From: Aurelia coerulea
Taxonomy: Eukaryota > Cnidaria > Scyphozoa > Semaeostomeae > Ulmaridae
DNA: 64,000 nucleotides
Reading direction: 5' to 3'
Assembly: GCA_039566865.1 (NCBI GenBank)
Contig: CM076949.1
Span: forward strand, 23,846,501-23,910,500
Shown: in pieces, positions 1 through 13,400 of the stretch
Numbering within the stretch: position 1 is the stretch's first letter
Layout: the number at the start of each line of letters is the position of its first letter
Position numbers and translations under genes: made by a program
Notes under the pieces: model-generated
Told to the model about the DNA's origin: nothing
The model's input: the letters and a program-made list of their open reading frames with translations, nothing else
Databases searched by the model: none

Positions 1-1560
1 TTCAACGGCTTGTTTCAACCAGTATGCTTTGGAAGTGCCATCTCCTGGCTGGCCTATTATGCTATCACCATTTTCATATTGTCATGGGCCATGGAAATGG
101 CATGGTGACAATAAAAAACCTAAACTAGGATAAATTATTTCACATAATCTGCAGTGGCAGGCTTGGCATATATGGGCTTTTATAAGTCTTTTGAATATCT
201 GAAGGGGGTCTGAATTTTTCAGTTCTGGTGGTAGTGTCTCCCACACTTTTCCCCATAAATCTGAACATATCTATATTCCAAGGCAAGTTGTTTTCACCTT
301 TAGTATTGTAGTTTATCAGAACACCTTAGATTGTAAGGCATTTCTTTTTCCTCAAAAACTTCCTTCATGAAGCAGATTATAGTTTGTTTTGCAGATCTAT
401 ACCATGAACAAATGCGATTCATCTGATGAACGGTTATCGAATCATCCATTTCTAATAAGTTGTTGAAAACTAGAAACAGTGTCCTTGTATATGAGACTAG
501 CAAAGAGAACATTTGCTAGGATGAGAAATGGCACAGGAATAAAAGCAACATGGCAATAATTTGATTGACCTCTTGAAACATTCTAGGGTCAGCAGGGGTA
601 AATTGGGTAGGCTCTGGGTAAAATGGCTAATAGTAATGTTGACTGCTGGAAAACAGTAGACCCTTAAAGTAAATCAACGGGGTTAAAAAGCAACTTAGCT
701 AGGGGGACTGGGTCCATCTAAATATAACCTATTGTATTTGATGTTCTTGATCGATGAAAACAAAAGGAAGATTAATGGCGCCTGCCATTCTTTTGTGCTA
801 TGTTTAGATTATGTCGCTATATCTCCGTTCATTGACTTTAACTGATAAATCAGCATTCACTATATCAAGAAGTCAGTAAATGAACGGGAAATATCACAGT
901 GGGACCTGGATTCAATAATCAGGCAAAAAATAGCAAGATAACCAGACCCTACTGAGGTGGTTATCAGGCTAGCAAAAACTGTGAAAAAAGATTTTAGCAA
1001 AGTCTTGCCAAATTTGTTGCCCTGCTCATTTCACAACCAAACCGACCCATTTTACTCCAGTAGACCCTGCCTAAAATTGCTATATGCATGGCCAGCCACT
1101 GTAACAAATTTATGACACAACTGAAAATACTCAGTTTGCTGAATCAGCTAATACTATTCAAAACCCTTCGCAACTACTGGTGAAGTGACCTTCAATTTTT
1201 AACTTCTGAATTTTACATCCAGTCATTGTAACAAATCATGACACAACTCAAAATACTTGTTTTGCTGAATCAGCTAATACTATTCAAACCCTTCAAAACT
1301 ACTCTGGGTGATGAAGTGACCTTCAACTTTTAACTTCCTGAATTTGACAACTCACAACAACTACTACATTGCATTGGTAAGAACTACAACGAAAAATTCT
1401 TCCTGAACAACTGCCACCTACTTGGTATTTCTGTATACAATTTCCTTCCTTCAAAATTTACTTTATGTTTTCGTGCTTCTACAAATCACAAAGGGCCTAA
1501 AAATACACGCCCAGTACGGAGCTAACATGCCAAACTACGCAGGATAAATAAAATAACTCT
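1..1560. other. Flotillin-2 intron 1 (partial)
   Basis: Between the window edge and the flotillin-2 exon I see no exon. The segment is AT-rich and carries the tandem duplication listed at 1098-1347. The short open frame at 300-512 on the minus strand has no recognisable protein and no splice support. Confidence 0.6.
1098..1347. repeat. ~120-bp tandem duplication
   Basis: Two adjacent diverged copies, about 1098-1215 and 1224-1347. Both run from a CA(C/T)TGTAACAAAT start through GCTGAATCAGCTAATACT to a shared GAAGTGACCTTCAA segment. The copies differ by small indels and substitutions. The duplication lies in flotillin-2 intron 1. Confidence 0.75.
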
Positions 1561-1579
1561 GTGTCATCCAAATACGTAC

Positions 1580-1648
1580 CAGATACTACCAAAGCTTCAT
1601 TCGGTCCTACAGTGTGCAAATTCCCCATCTTTGAAGATATCTAACGAC
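1580..1648 (-). CDS. FLOT2: Flotillin-2, first coding exon (partial gene)
   Basis: On the minus strand the ATG is at 1628-1626 and the exon encodes MGNLHTVGPNEALVVS, ending with one base of the next codon before a GTACGT donor (1579-1574). This is the extreme N-terminus of flotillin-2: Met-Gly for N-myristoylation followed by the conserved HTVGPNEALVVSG block at the start of the SPFH/PHB domain. Bases 1629-1648 are 5' UTR behind a good acceptor (pyrimidine-rich tract then CAG at 1651-1649), so an upstream non-coding exon is likely. No second coding exon was found in bases 1-1560, so intron 1 exceeds 1.5 kb and the gene body lies outside the window to the left. Flotillin-2 forms hetero-oligomers with flotillin-1 on the cytosolic face of membrane microdomains (family knowledge). 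Only about 17 residues are visible, but the match is very specific. Confidence 0.88.
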
Positions 1649-2801
1649 CTGTAACACATAAAAACAGGTTAAGTTTCGAGTTATTGTTTCGAACGAAAGG
1701 TTTTGTCCTACAGAAGGAGGCGAGCGAAGTTAGGCCCAAATCATTTGAAAGTTTTTGTTAGTTTTGCCTTGGTTACGTGGCCAGTAAAGAAGCTTAGAAT
1801 GACCTTTAAAGTATTGGCAGATGTGTGTAGGCCGCCATGGCTGGACCTGCAACTCACCTGCGCGTATAATAACTGTTTGCAGTACTTGCTATGAATGGCG
1901 TCGACTTTGCTTGAGTTCCTTGCGTAGCAGTAAAAGTCGTACGCCCAACCTTATTGATTTAAATTGATCAAGGGATTGTGGTTTTTGTTTTGTGTGTCAT
2001 ACTCTAGTAGCTGATTAATGAATGATAGCTTTGTGTGGCCATATTTGAATGACTTGATTTTCGGTGTTTGATGCTTGATGCCAGATCCATGTTTATAAAT
2101 ATCACTGGTTTTTGCAAATATCCCTGCAAAATATCCTTGCGGTGCTCCCTGGCTTGGGATATGCAATGTCCATAAGCCCCCGAAAATTGGCTTATTTAAT
2201 TTTGGAAACTCCAGAACAGAAGGTGCAGAATGGAGGCTTAAATCAAAGAATGACAGGAAAAGGATATAAATGATACCGTTTAGTTCTTTTATTTACCCCA
2301 TATTTTGCAGAATAGAAATCAATGTACAATTTTTCTAATACAAAAAAGTTAGTCAAAATTAGTTATTGTGAAAAACAAACAAACAAATTTCCTCCGACGG
2401 CAAGAACCCCAAAATGTTCTCCGATGGGAGGGGAGCCTGCTGCCCCCCAGCCTTCCCCCGGCACCGAAGAAGTCTTTAGATTTTTCTCACATTTTCAGAA
2501 AGATTTGTTTTTGGAGGAAAATTTTTGATTTGAGTATCTGTGCGGATTGGCCATGACACTCAGCAGCAAAACTCCTCACGTCGGCACAAATTGGCCTTTT
2601 CGCTATTCCAAAAAGAGCCTGGATCGAGCTTCATTTTTATGCATGACAAAAGTTGAAGTTTAGAAGTTTTGGAACGATTTATTCATCGCAATAAGTATTG
2701 AAAATAATCGAAAAATGATATGCTGTTAGTTGTGAGGAGTGTGTACACAGGGCGGAAGGAGGAGGGGTTATGTGACTGTGATTTGGGCGCTCAACAACCC
2801 C

Positions 2802-2885
2802 AACCTCGTCCCCAGGGCCTTTTGTCATATTGGGGCGGAGGCGAAGCTCCGTCCCAATATGACAAAAGGCCCTGGGGACAAGGTT
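2802..2885. repeat. Near-perfect palindrome (~84 bp)
   Basis: The arm around CAGGGCCTTTTGTCATATTG is followed after a very short loop (GGAGGCGAAGCTCC) by its reverse complement, ending AAAAGGCCCTGGGGACAAGGTT. The stem is nearly uninterrupted and would form a cruciform or hairpin. It is probably a very short fold-back MITE. Confidence 0.85.
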
Positions 2886-2934
2886 GCCACCCGGGGGTTG
2901 ACCTGACGGGATGTGCCGCTCAACAGGGTGGGTG

Positions 2935-3153
2935 TCCTTTTGCGGTAAAAATTATGCGACAGGGTGTCATTTTCTAGCGAAAATTATGCGACAGGGTATC
3001 ATAATAGGTAAAAAAATTATGCGACACGGTATCACAAGCAAAAATTGCGTTCTACACCGTATTTGAGAGGCAAAATCTTTATGCTACAGGGTATCACAAG
3101 CAAAAATTGCGTTCTACACAGTATTTGAGAGGCAAAATTTTTATGCGACAGGG
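2935..3153. repeat. Tandem 'ATGCGACAGGGTAT' repeat array, left part
   Basis: Imperfect units of TTATGCGACAGGGTATCA alternate with units containing AAAAATTGCGTTCTACAC and GTATTTGAGAGGCAAAAT. The array continues at 3721 with the same unit phase, split by the inserted element at 3154-3720. Confidence 0.75.
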
Positions 3154-3720
3154 TAGACTGATGATATGGTCGTAGTTATCGCTATTGAAATACTGCCGGA
3201 CGCTCCTAACTACGACTCATAATCAAACGCCATTATTTTGAAATGACTATGACTGCCTCGTTTCGATAAGGGCCTAGGCAGAAAAGCACAAACATTTGTA
3301 GTTTTCAAATGAAACACATTGATTTGAAAACTTCACAATAAATCAGTTAATGCTTAGCGAAAGCAGCAAAATAGTACCTACGTACAAGATTTGATATTGT
3401 CGCCAACTGTTTTCATGGTATTCTTCATCGTAAGACTTTGTTCTGTCCGGCCAAACTGCTTGAAACTCTACTTTAAGCTTCGAGTTTCCGTTGGTCAACA
3501 TCAATCAATCGAATTAGCAGAAATTCTAATGGCGTTGTGTTTGTTGCATACTTTGTACATGGCCGTGTATAGCAGCCTCGTTCACAAGGGCGTTCAAAAG
3601 TGAAAAAAGTCAGTCCAAAAATATTGCCGTAATAATATGAGTCCCAGTATGAGCGGTCTCGGTCTGGTGTAATAGCCTCGTTTTGAATAGCGATTACTGG
3701 GACTCATTGTAATCAGTCTA
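3154..3720. mobile_element. TA-flanked MITE, copy 1 (family 'TAGACTGAT')
   Basis: A 567-bp element with terminal inverted repeat TAGACTGAT/ATCAGTCTA, TA at both ends, and subterminal sequence GTCGTAGTTATCGCTATT. It interrupts the CGACAGGGTA tandem array. A near-identical copy is at 29800-30357 and diverged ends are near 41118 and 53094. The TA flank suggests mobilisation by a Tc1/mariner-type transposase, which is inference. The interior open frame (3391-3603) is also found in copy 2 but is not conserved in length and looks non-coding. Confidence 0.8.
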
Positions 3721-3830
3721 GCGACAGGGTATCACAAGCAAGAATTGCGTTCTACACAGTATTTGAGAGGCAAAATTTTTATGCGACAGGGTATGCTTTT
3801 GGCCTATTTTTTATGCGACAGGGTGCAGGG
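3721..3830. repeat. Tandem 'ATGCGACAGGGTAT' repeat array, right part
   Basis: Resumes GCGACAGGGTATCACAAGCA directly after the inserted MITE, then ends in further ATGCGACAGGGT units. A C-rich stretch with CCCCCCGGGGG follows at about 3880. Confidence 0.7.
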
Positions 3831-4136
3831 TGTGGAGAGGTTTTCCGCACACCCCCGTCACTTCCCTAGTCAAGTACCCCCCCGGGGGTTGCCACAGCCC
3901 GACAACTTTTTAGAATATGCTCAATGTCGTGAGAGAGTTTAGCCTTGACCCTGACTAATCTGACTGATCAATGGTTGCAGTGTGTAAAGGGATTTTGATG
4001 GGTATGCAAGGTATTTTGAGTAAACCGACAAAAGCTAATTTCCGAAGTTTATGGCAGTGTATTTATTGTCTTGTTTGTGTAATATCATATCATATTTTCT
4101 TTGTCCTTTTCTCTTTCCTAATTCTATCCATCACAG

Positions 4137-4429
4137 CTAGCAAAAGGAAATCAAACAGATGCCGATGATGGTTTTGACAGATCGAAGCTGTTACGCATAC
4201 TTCATCAACAAATATGACCAAAAACACAAGACGAAGAATCGAGAAGCAAGGTGAACGATGAAAAGCAATTCAAATACCGTGGAGAAGTTGAGAAGAACTT
4301 TCTCCAATGAAACCCAAGATCATGTTGTTTCTAAAATAACGATAAGCAGACAGAGTCGAAGGTCAAGGGATCGAGCAAGCGTGAGCAGTCAGAACGGCCA
4401 ATCCTCAGGAAGCTCCAGATCGTCTCGTG
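4137..4429 (+). CDS. Septin exon 1 (5' UTR plus N-terminal coding part)
   Basis: The acceptor CCATCACAG (ending 4136) opens an exon with about 121 nt of 5' UTR, including upstream ATGs. Coding starts at ATG 4258 ([13 protein letters not shown]...) and ends in a Ser/Arg-rich tract [10 protein letters not shown] at a GTAAGA donor (4430), phase 1. The codon before the ATG's preceding triplet is TGA, so the frame cannot extend upstream. The extension resembles the variable basic or Ser-rich N-termini of SEPT4/5/9-type isoforms only in composition. Confidence 0.6.
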
Positions 4430-7400
4430 GTAAGAAACTGCTTCAAGGTATTAGCCTAATAGGAAGTAAGATGTCGGACTGTTGCGAGTGAGAGCGAATG
4501 GTGTTATCGTTTGGATTTGGGTTTTTTCGATGTAGGTTTCACCGAAAGATGACGTTTGGGGTCTGGTCATAACTTCAAAGAACCCATTGATTTTGTGCTC
4601 CAGTAATAAAAAGTTTCACACTGGCATACTAGAAATTAGAATAGAAATATATATAATCATGATATGATGGCACAAAAATTATAAAACAAAACACGAAAGT
4701 TCTGAAGACAAATGGAGGGAGATTGCAACGACAGATCCCTGCTCTCCATGAAATACGTACAGCACCATCATACCACTGAAAGAATTTTAATTTCTTGTGG
4801 TAGAGATACAACAAGGACAGATTTTGTAAGACAATAGCATGAGTTGCTTTTGATTGACACCTCAATTCAAAGCAATTAGCGATCGCAGACAAAGGAAATT
4901 CTCTCAACCAGTAATTCAAAGCAAGCTAAAGTGCAAAAGTTTCTGCGTAATTTAGGTAGCTAGCTCGCTCGTTGTGCATTCCAGAACTCGTTTTTAAGAG
5001 CAAACATGAGCATAGATTGAAAGAAGAAGGAATTATCTCCACATCTGCCGTGGGCATTTAATTTATTTGATTCAAAAGCCAATTTGGAGGCGACTCAATT
5101 CTGTTATTTTTTGGGTGTAATTGAAACACTTACTGCTCCGCTTCTGAACCAAAGAATTAAACTGCCTGAGGTAGATGTGTAGATATATCCTTCTTCTTTC
5201 GATCTATGCTAATGTTTGCTCTTCAAAACAATTTCTGGAATGCACAATGAGCGAGCTAGCTACCTGGGTTTCAGAGAAATTTTCTTCTGAAAACGACACA
5301 TTCCCGTCGAGCTAATATACTAAGTCCCCCCTCCCCATCCCGAAATACTGAAATAAATTAGTCGTTGGAGCTTATTTCGAGTACGAAACAATGACTCACT
5401 CAGAAACAATAAGGTGGTCTATTACCCGTGCATTACGGTCCAGCAGCGCCTCTAATTTTGATTAACAACAGCAACAACATTTTATAAGTAACCAAACAAA
5501 AGTTTTGGCGTCCTAATCAAAAGTTGAAGAAAGCAAGGCGGGAGGCAGATGCGAAAGAACGCTTTTCTCTGCAAAGATAAAATAAAGAGATTTAATCTAA
5601 GCAGGGAGGAAACCACAACATATGCATGGTCATCTGCTCGCATTGTGGTTGATGTAGAATTTACATTATGTCAAATACACCTGGTGAGTGAGTCGCACTT
5701 TATTTTAATTTTGTTTTCAAATGACCACAATAGCACACTCGAAGCAGCTCACCAAGTCAAGAGGCCGCCGGTTTTATTTTTGTGCAGTGTTGGAATAATA
5801 CAGGTGATCTCGGAAGTAGATACGTTATTATCATGTCTGGAAAACGAAGTTCATCATCCATCGTGAGATCAGAGATATCGATTGGAAGGATAAATTCAAT
5901 CGGGAGAAGTGATCGTTATAATTACGAGAGTAAGCAAGCTTCTGCAGCAGCAGCAGGTAGGCCTATGGGTATTTGTATTGTGGCTGGTTTTCAAGTGTTT
6001 TGGCATTGTAATAATGAGATGGTTTGTACATGAATGAAAGAAGGCGTTGGCAGTTAGGAGAGTTGCTTTAGATTCAAGGGTTGAGATGGATAATAAAGAA
6101 TGATATAGTTCTGAAGTGAAAATGACAGGAGTTTGTGCTCAGTTCAGTTTAATTTTAAAATTCCACTACATACAAAAATCTTTCTAAAATACATACAATT
6201 AACTAGAATAACAAATTACAACAGATGACAAAATATGACAAATTTTACAATAAGAGTACATAGAATTTCGTATGGAGAGGAATTTCTTAAGGAGGAGCTC
6301 TCTCAGTAGGTAGACTAATCGAGGAGAGAGCACCCCCTAAGCTAAAAACTTATCATTCAATTTATGAAATCTTCTAGTGATTCGATTGATCAATGTTAGG
6401 AAGAATTATCGTTTGATAACTTTGTTTGGGCTTCACAAGGACATACAGTATTTTAGATTTTTAGCAATATCTGTTTTGCTATCTTATTTGACTTTGTATT
6501 GTAAGATATGTGAATTATATGGATGAGTGCAAAATTATAACATTTAAATTAAGCTGACAGTCATAACAGTAGAAAGCTCCTTTGAGCCTTGTCCCTTGAT
6601 GGATTGTCTGTAAAATTTCCAAAATTTGATATATTAAAATGAACATTTTATTGTGTAATGAAAAAAGGGAGCATATAATTCCCTTTAAATTGGTTGTGCA
6701 GTGAAATGCTGATTAGAACATCTTGAGCAATTTATAGTACGAAAATAGACTGTACCATAGGAAGTACATTTGAGCCCAGGATTTGAGTGCTTCATTTGAT
6801 GAGTCAAGAAAGTCTTTACTTTCTCGCTGTCTCTCTCATGCAATGTCAAACCAAAGTCTTAACTACTGAATATCATTTCATAAAACTGCAAACATGATAG
6901 CTTTTTTTTTATATCATCATCAAAATATCATCATCAAAACAATTAAAACACAAAAGATTACTTGTTACTGTGCCATCCAAAGCCGGAAAGGACACAAGGT
7001 CATCTGGTCCCTACTTTGGATAAAGATGATAGCTCAAGTAACAAAATCAAAACAGTGGTTATTTTATTTGATTTTCTGCTCTTTTTCAATGTAGTTTCAC
7101 AAGCAGCATCATCTTCAATCAAATTCTTATTATCTACTTGGAAGCTTTGTACTTTTGTGATATTTGAGAGTCAAGATTGTGTTTACTAAGTAATTCTCTT
7201 CTGCAAACAGAATGATTATTCTCTGATGGCTCAATGAGATTTGAATGAGCAAACATTGCATTCCATCCTATGAAATTTTATAAATAAACTTGACAAATAG
7301 TCTCTTGGCAGCTTTCATCATTTGAAACTCTATCTTGTTCAGGGATATTATTGATTTTGTACCCAGACAATCAAAGATTGTGGATTTTGGAGGGATTTCG

Positions 7401-10400
7401 CATCACACCTTCAATAATAGATCGCCAATAGTTCTGAGTTTCTTTCGGTTGAAAATGCCCATCACATTGCATTGTATGCAAAATACTGTAGGGCTAGACA
7501 CTTGGAAAAGAACTGTACTTAGCCCAGGGGCAAAACTGACCTTCAACATTTGGCATAATGTAATTTAAATGTGGAGAAAACAATGGTAGGCATTTAAGGG
7601 AACAGGGGTGTGATCACCTCCCCCAATCATAGGCATAGGAGACAGGGGGCTGGCCAAATATTGGAAAGCCAAGCCTCACAGATTTGGACAAATTTGCAAA
7701 AGTCAGCCATAATCAGGCTAAGTTGGGCAACAATTTGGTAAACAATGGATTTTTTATCAGTCAGCCCTGCCCTAAATTTGATTTCCCCATACATGTTTAT
7801 ACCCCCAGTGTTGCTCAGAAGAAAGATCTCTTGTTTGACAACAGTCTTTACACTTCTATAATTTTCAGGTGGATGAGACCCTCAATCATTTTCAGAGAAG
7901 CACACTGCACCTCCTTTGTTTCATACCATTTCAAGTTATCATCAGTTTTTGTAAAAACACCCAATATTTCTAATTGTTTAAAACAAAATCGTTTTTGGTG
8001 ATATCATGTTTCATAATAAAGTCCAAATAATCCAATAGGAAATGGTCTATTTTGTGGTCACCTTTAGATTTGCCCTTGTGGCCTTAACTTCTATTAATGG
8101 ATTTTATTAAATCACTAAACTTATGAGAAATCTTCATTTAATTTCTTTTCCACAAATCTAGCTCTACTTCTGTTTTCAGGAGAATTAAGAGACTTGTGAT
8201 TCTTTTACTTAGATCTAATTGATTTCCAAAGGCTCATGGTTTGTGCCAAGAATGTGCTTTTGTATAATTTTTTCATTAACTTGAGTGGATGTTTTTATAG
8301 CTTTAAATTCTTTTCTACTAACAGTAACTAAAGATATTTAACTGGCAGAAGATAGTATTCTGAGACAATTTAAAACCTGAATTTTGTGAAAACTTGTCGC
8401 ATCAAAGTAGATTCATAACCTGACTTCACTTTCCCAATCACAAAAACTACTGTAGAGAATGATGGCGTTACTGCCAAATATCACACTTAACTTCCAAAGC
8501 ATCAAATTTTATTATTTCCAAGATCTATTTGAAAGATGTAGTCAGGGATTCAATCTTGGAGATTTATTTGAAAGATTCTATCTGAAAGATTAATTGAATG
8601 TTTATAATATAGGTTCAGCTCAGCAATTTAATGCTTACTGATTTCATCATCACAAAATCATATTGCTGTGCTGTGATTGGTAGGGGATTGGTACTTTTCA
8701 AATTGTGTCTGACATCCGTCTGAGTTGTGATGTCCTTAGTCCCTAGTTGAAATGACGTATATCAGGATTTTTTCAAGAAAAATGCAAAGCATAGAGGCTC
8801 TGGTAATAAGTTTAAAACAAAAGACTTATTTCTCCCACATCAAAAAGCAATCTGCCTTTCTAGAGAATAGATTTTCATGCCTTTTTATGCATTCAATCAG
8901 ATCGCAATACATAGTTTGAGCAAAGCATCAAGGTCAGCTTGCCTCAAGGTGTGAAATCTATTCTTTAAAAAGGCAAATTAGTCTGTAATGTAAGACAGCT
9001 GAATATTTTGTTTTACATAATATCCTATCCCTATCATTTCCTAAATCAGTTGCTAATCTGTAATCGCTGAATAATCTTGAGGATATCTCTTTATTTACAG
9101 TGGTATGATTCTGTTCATCTTTTTCTTATTTGCAGAGATGAAAGAGTCAACGGAAAGTAAGGAGAAGGTATGATGAGGATGTACTTGATAATTCCACCCT
9201 GTTGCATGCCTGTTCTTGTCTTGCGATGAAAGAATGAAGGTGTTTTGGCGCAGTGGTGTAATCCTCTGACTTTGCAGCCAGAACAGTCAGGTGGAGTGGG
9301 TTCGATACCCGGTAGGACCCCACCACTTGAGCATCATGACAAGGGGTCGGGGACTCTATTAGGTCTGCTCTATTTCTGTGATCCCAGCGCTTGGTGCTGA
9401 AAAATGCAACGTCACTTCACCAATGAAATTTGATGGACTTGTCCAAGTTTTATTTTCTTTCCTCAGCTGATTGAGCGATAAAAATTCAAACGATAAAAAG
9501 TGCTGCTGGGGAAGGGAGAAGAAAAAAAAATGGCTTCTACCTTCCCCTTCAGCGCCTCATTCCATTTGAAATTTTTATTGCTCAATCAACTGAGAAATAA
9601 AGTGAGACTTGGGCAAGTCCAGAAATTTGATCAAATGTCTTTGAGCAGCACAAGCTTCAAGTATGTGTTTAGTTACGCAGTCTTTGGTGGAATATTCATT
9701 TTGTGGATTGGCCAGTGCAAATTAAGACCTTAAACCCCTTAAACAAGTAAGAAAGACTGCATATAAATTGTTTTGTTATGAAATTGTTGTTGCTAATAAG
9801 GAAACCCAATAAAAATTTTTTTCATAATGATTGAAAGTACATAAAGGGTATATGGCTTCGTTTAACTTCAGGGAATGGATTTTTAAATTTTGACCTTCAC
9901 GACCTCAGGCCCGTAAATGGAATCGTGACATATTTTTTTGCTGACAAATAAGATTGCTAGTAACAGCTGTACATTCCTGGAGAGCCTTGCACAGCCCTAA
10001 GCATGGAGGTAGACAATAGACATTTGATGTCAAGTCATGGTCAAGTGCAAGCATAGCCTTTTCTGGACCAACAAATAGTGCAATCTTTTCACGGAACTCA
10101 TACACAATTCTCAGTTTATGGTCCGATGAACTAACAAACGGCATGCAAAAAGTTCCTGGTACATATGTTCTTTTTCATTCAAAGACACAGTTGTTCGAAA
10201 ATTCTTTACAGTTAAAGATCTGTTTCATCTAATAAGTGCTCACAATGTGGCTGCAAGAACAGTCGGACCTTGAAGGAAAGCAAGCATAAGTTTGACGAGC
10301 TTTAATGAACCAAATGTCTAGTTTTGTCGGTTAGTTGAGCAAAGAGACTGTACTCAAAGACTGTACTCAAAGACTGTCCTCAAAGACTGTACTCAAAGAC

Positions 10401-13400
10401 TGAGAGTATTAGGTGCCTTGAGCAGGTGTGAATGAATATTTTTCTGATAGTACAAAACTTTAAAATCGTATTAATGGGTAAAACGAAATTGAAACATACT
10501 GAAAAGTTTCTTCGTCAAACACTTATCACAACAAGAACTCTGCTAGTAATCAAATGATTGGGTAAAATCTAATCACCGCCACTGTGCATTATACGTTGTT
10601 CACAACCCCCAGCACTTTCGTTTCACGTTTCAAAGCAGTAGTATTCCATCAAGTGCAATATACCATTACACTAAAGATGGCGGCGAGGCACTTTTAACGA
10701 GATGCATTATTGCATATATTTAACTATTCTATGGAAATTCCATTTTAGAATACAATGCATTTTGGTGAAAAATTCCTTGCCGCCATCTTTAGCGTGATCG
10801 TCTATTGATGTTATCTCCCCAAATTTTTATTTTGAGGTGAAATCACGGACAAATTGTTTTAATTTTGGTCATCCTTGTTGACGTGACCTAAGAATCTATT
10901 TTTCATCACACCAAGCCACAGACCAATTGACACCGCCTTCTAAAGTTCAGTTTTCGTCATCGACATATGTGATGTCTAGGAGTCTAGGAGTTCTTGATCT
11001 CAGTTTGTCTAACATAGCAGTTGATCGTGTTTGCTTGGAGAACAAGGATTTTAGTGGGGTAGTCGAAATTTGGCACTTTGGTTAGGGAAGTTGAGTTACG
11101 GAGATTTAGAGAGATTCTTGAGAGATGGTAAGCATAAATGCTGGCTTCTTCTGTTTTGATTTAGTTTTGTGTTTTATTGCAAAATTTTGTCACCGCATTT
11201 ATCCGAATGTACTTTCGTTTGAGTTGGAGGTAAGGGCTAAACAATGGTTCAGGCAAGTAACATCCGCCTGCGAAACGTAACATGTTAGAGTTATCTACCG
11301 AGTGTCCCTGAAAAGTACCCCTGTTTGGAAAATCACCAGAATTGGACTACATGGCCGATGTTTAAATTTATGTCTATGGCAAGTATATCAAAGACCAAAC
11401 TATCTTCCCAGGCGTAGCTGAAGTGTAAGTTCTTTTTGGTGTGTTAAGTTTCTTGTTGGTCATAAATATCAGATAGGAACGCAAACTTTCATTTGTAGAC
11501 TTGAAGGATAGTAAACATCTTATGATAATTAGGCAAGATTTGCCCTGTTGCTTAAAGAAATATAGCTCAGAATAGGGGTTTTCAACGCGTAATTTTGTAC
11601 CCTTTGAGTATCGAAAACAATCATGGTGCCAGTAAGGCAGCTTGGCGTTCCATTCTCCCTACTGACTTTCTCCCCTTGCTTTGCAGTTGCAATCTTAATT
11701 GAAGAAAATACTTACAGCCCCCATCTGAGAAAATTTGATATCGATTTTAAAGAATTTAAACTTAACTGCCAAAGTTTAGCGCACGTGTACGTTTTTGTGA
11801 TAAAAATTTCCAGACAGACTATAACATGGAGGAGTGAGTTCAGACAGGCTTGAATTTGGGCAACTATTTCGTGGCCTCTCGTGGTCATTATCAACGAATA
11901 AGCCATGCCTATGTGCTGTTCTTATCAACTGAACTTCTGCTCAACACACTTTTTGGTAAATCGCCCACACAAGATTATCATTAGTTTCATTTGGTGATCT
12001 ATCTAATTGGTCCAGTGGCTTAGACATGTCTGCAAATCATAACTCATAATTTGCAAATCAATGCAACAGTCTGTTTGCAGTTTGGAAGTTAGATTTGGAG
12101 TCGTTTGCGAGCTGTTTGCAAAATGGTGTGGTCTTGCACTGTTGGTCAGTTTAAATCTTAAGATAAGATCTTAATTGAGAATGATTAAGAACATAAATGT
12201 GAAATGTGTATGTATTTGAAATTAACCAATGAGGGAGCTCGCTAAACTTTCCCCTGCCGTTCTAGCCTCAAATTCTTAAAATCTTCGATTGAACCTTATC
12301 ACTTCATTTGTGGCTGAGTTCTTCTGGAACTGATGTTGCTGCTTTTAGTATTCTCTTTCCCTTCGGTTGTTGTAAATGCTCCCTGTGGATTAATCAGAAG
12401 CTATTGATTACAGCATAGGAATCAAACCTCATTTTCACGGACCAATCAGACGGTGAATAAGCGAAGAAAACAAAAGAAACCCGTGAAGATTGTTCTAAAT
12501 GTTACTTACCTTCATAAAACGCAACCAGGACAAAAACTGCTTGAAATTTCCCGATATTTTTCAAGAAATCTACTGTCCAGATGTTTGGGTATACAAGTTT
12601 GGATGCCGGTTTAGATATCTCACCGTTAGCATCCGCAAAATATGAGGTAAAAGAACTGAAAAGCAATCATATATATCCTTGTCAGTTAATTTTGTGAAGA
12701 AGCTCTCCTCTCTAATGAGCCCCCTCTGGAGTATCCGAAATTAAATATGCCCCCGGGGGTTCAATAGAGCTTTTACGGTGCTTAAGGTATTTTCTCTACT
12801 GGTATGCATTCATTTTGGCCTTTTTCAGTAATATGCATGTAAATAATGTGCATAGGTGTAGGAGACAGGGGGCTGGGGGGCTGTAGCCCCCCCCCCCCCC
12901 AACGTCGGAAAATTTTCCAAAAATCAGCCATAATCAGGCAGAAATCTGCCTTAAGTTGGGCAAAAATTTTCTTAAAAAATTGATTTTTTATCGGGCAGCC
13001 CCCCCAAAATTTATCTCCTACGCCGATGATAATGTGCCCTAAAGCCCTAAAACATCAGGTCAATAGAACACAAATGTATTGCAACCTTTCATTGGGGAAT
13101 TCGTGACCATAGATTACGATCGGAAATCTCATTTCGTTTTCTTGAATTGTTTGCTGCTGAAAATCTTTGGGTATCTCGTGACACATGTTTTTATTTGCGG
13201 CAACATTGAGGTGGATATCAACAATGGCTCCTTTCTTGTAAAGCTGATAATGTTAAACTAGGAAACAGCACATACCACTAAATTAACTTTGCCAGTGAAA
13301 ATATGTGCTGCCTTCCGATGCTGGAATGTTATTACTTGTTGACATGGTATATTTAATGCATGAATCTATGCGTTCAGCCCTTGTCTTCAACCAAAAAAAA

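Larger units (their letters stand above)
1649..4136. other. Divergent intergenic region between flotillin-2 and septin genes
   Basis: Flotillin-2 is transcribed leftward and the septin rightward, so this ~2.5 kb should hold the promoters or first non-coding exons of both. No TATA box or CpG island is obvious. The part nearest flotillin-2 (about 1700-1940) is relatively GC-richer. From 2.6 kb on it is filled with repeats, listed separately. The short open frames in this stretch look non-coding. Confidence 0.5.

Noticed and set aside
9299..9312. Functional tRNA gene
   Set aside because: Box A and box B are present but the sequence cannot form a full cloverleaf, and it continues into a shared SINE body.
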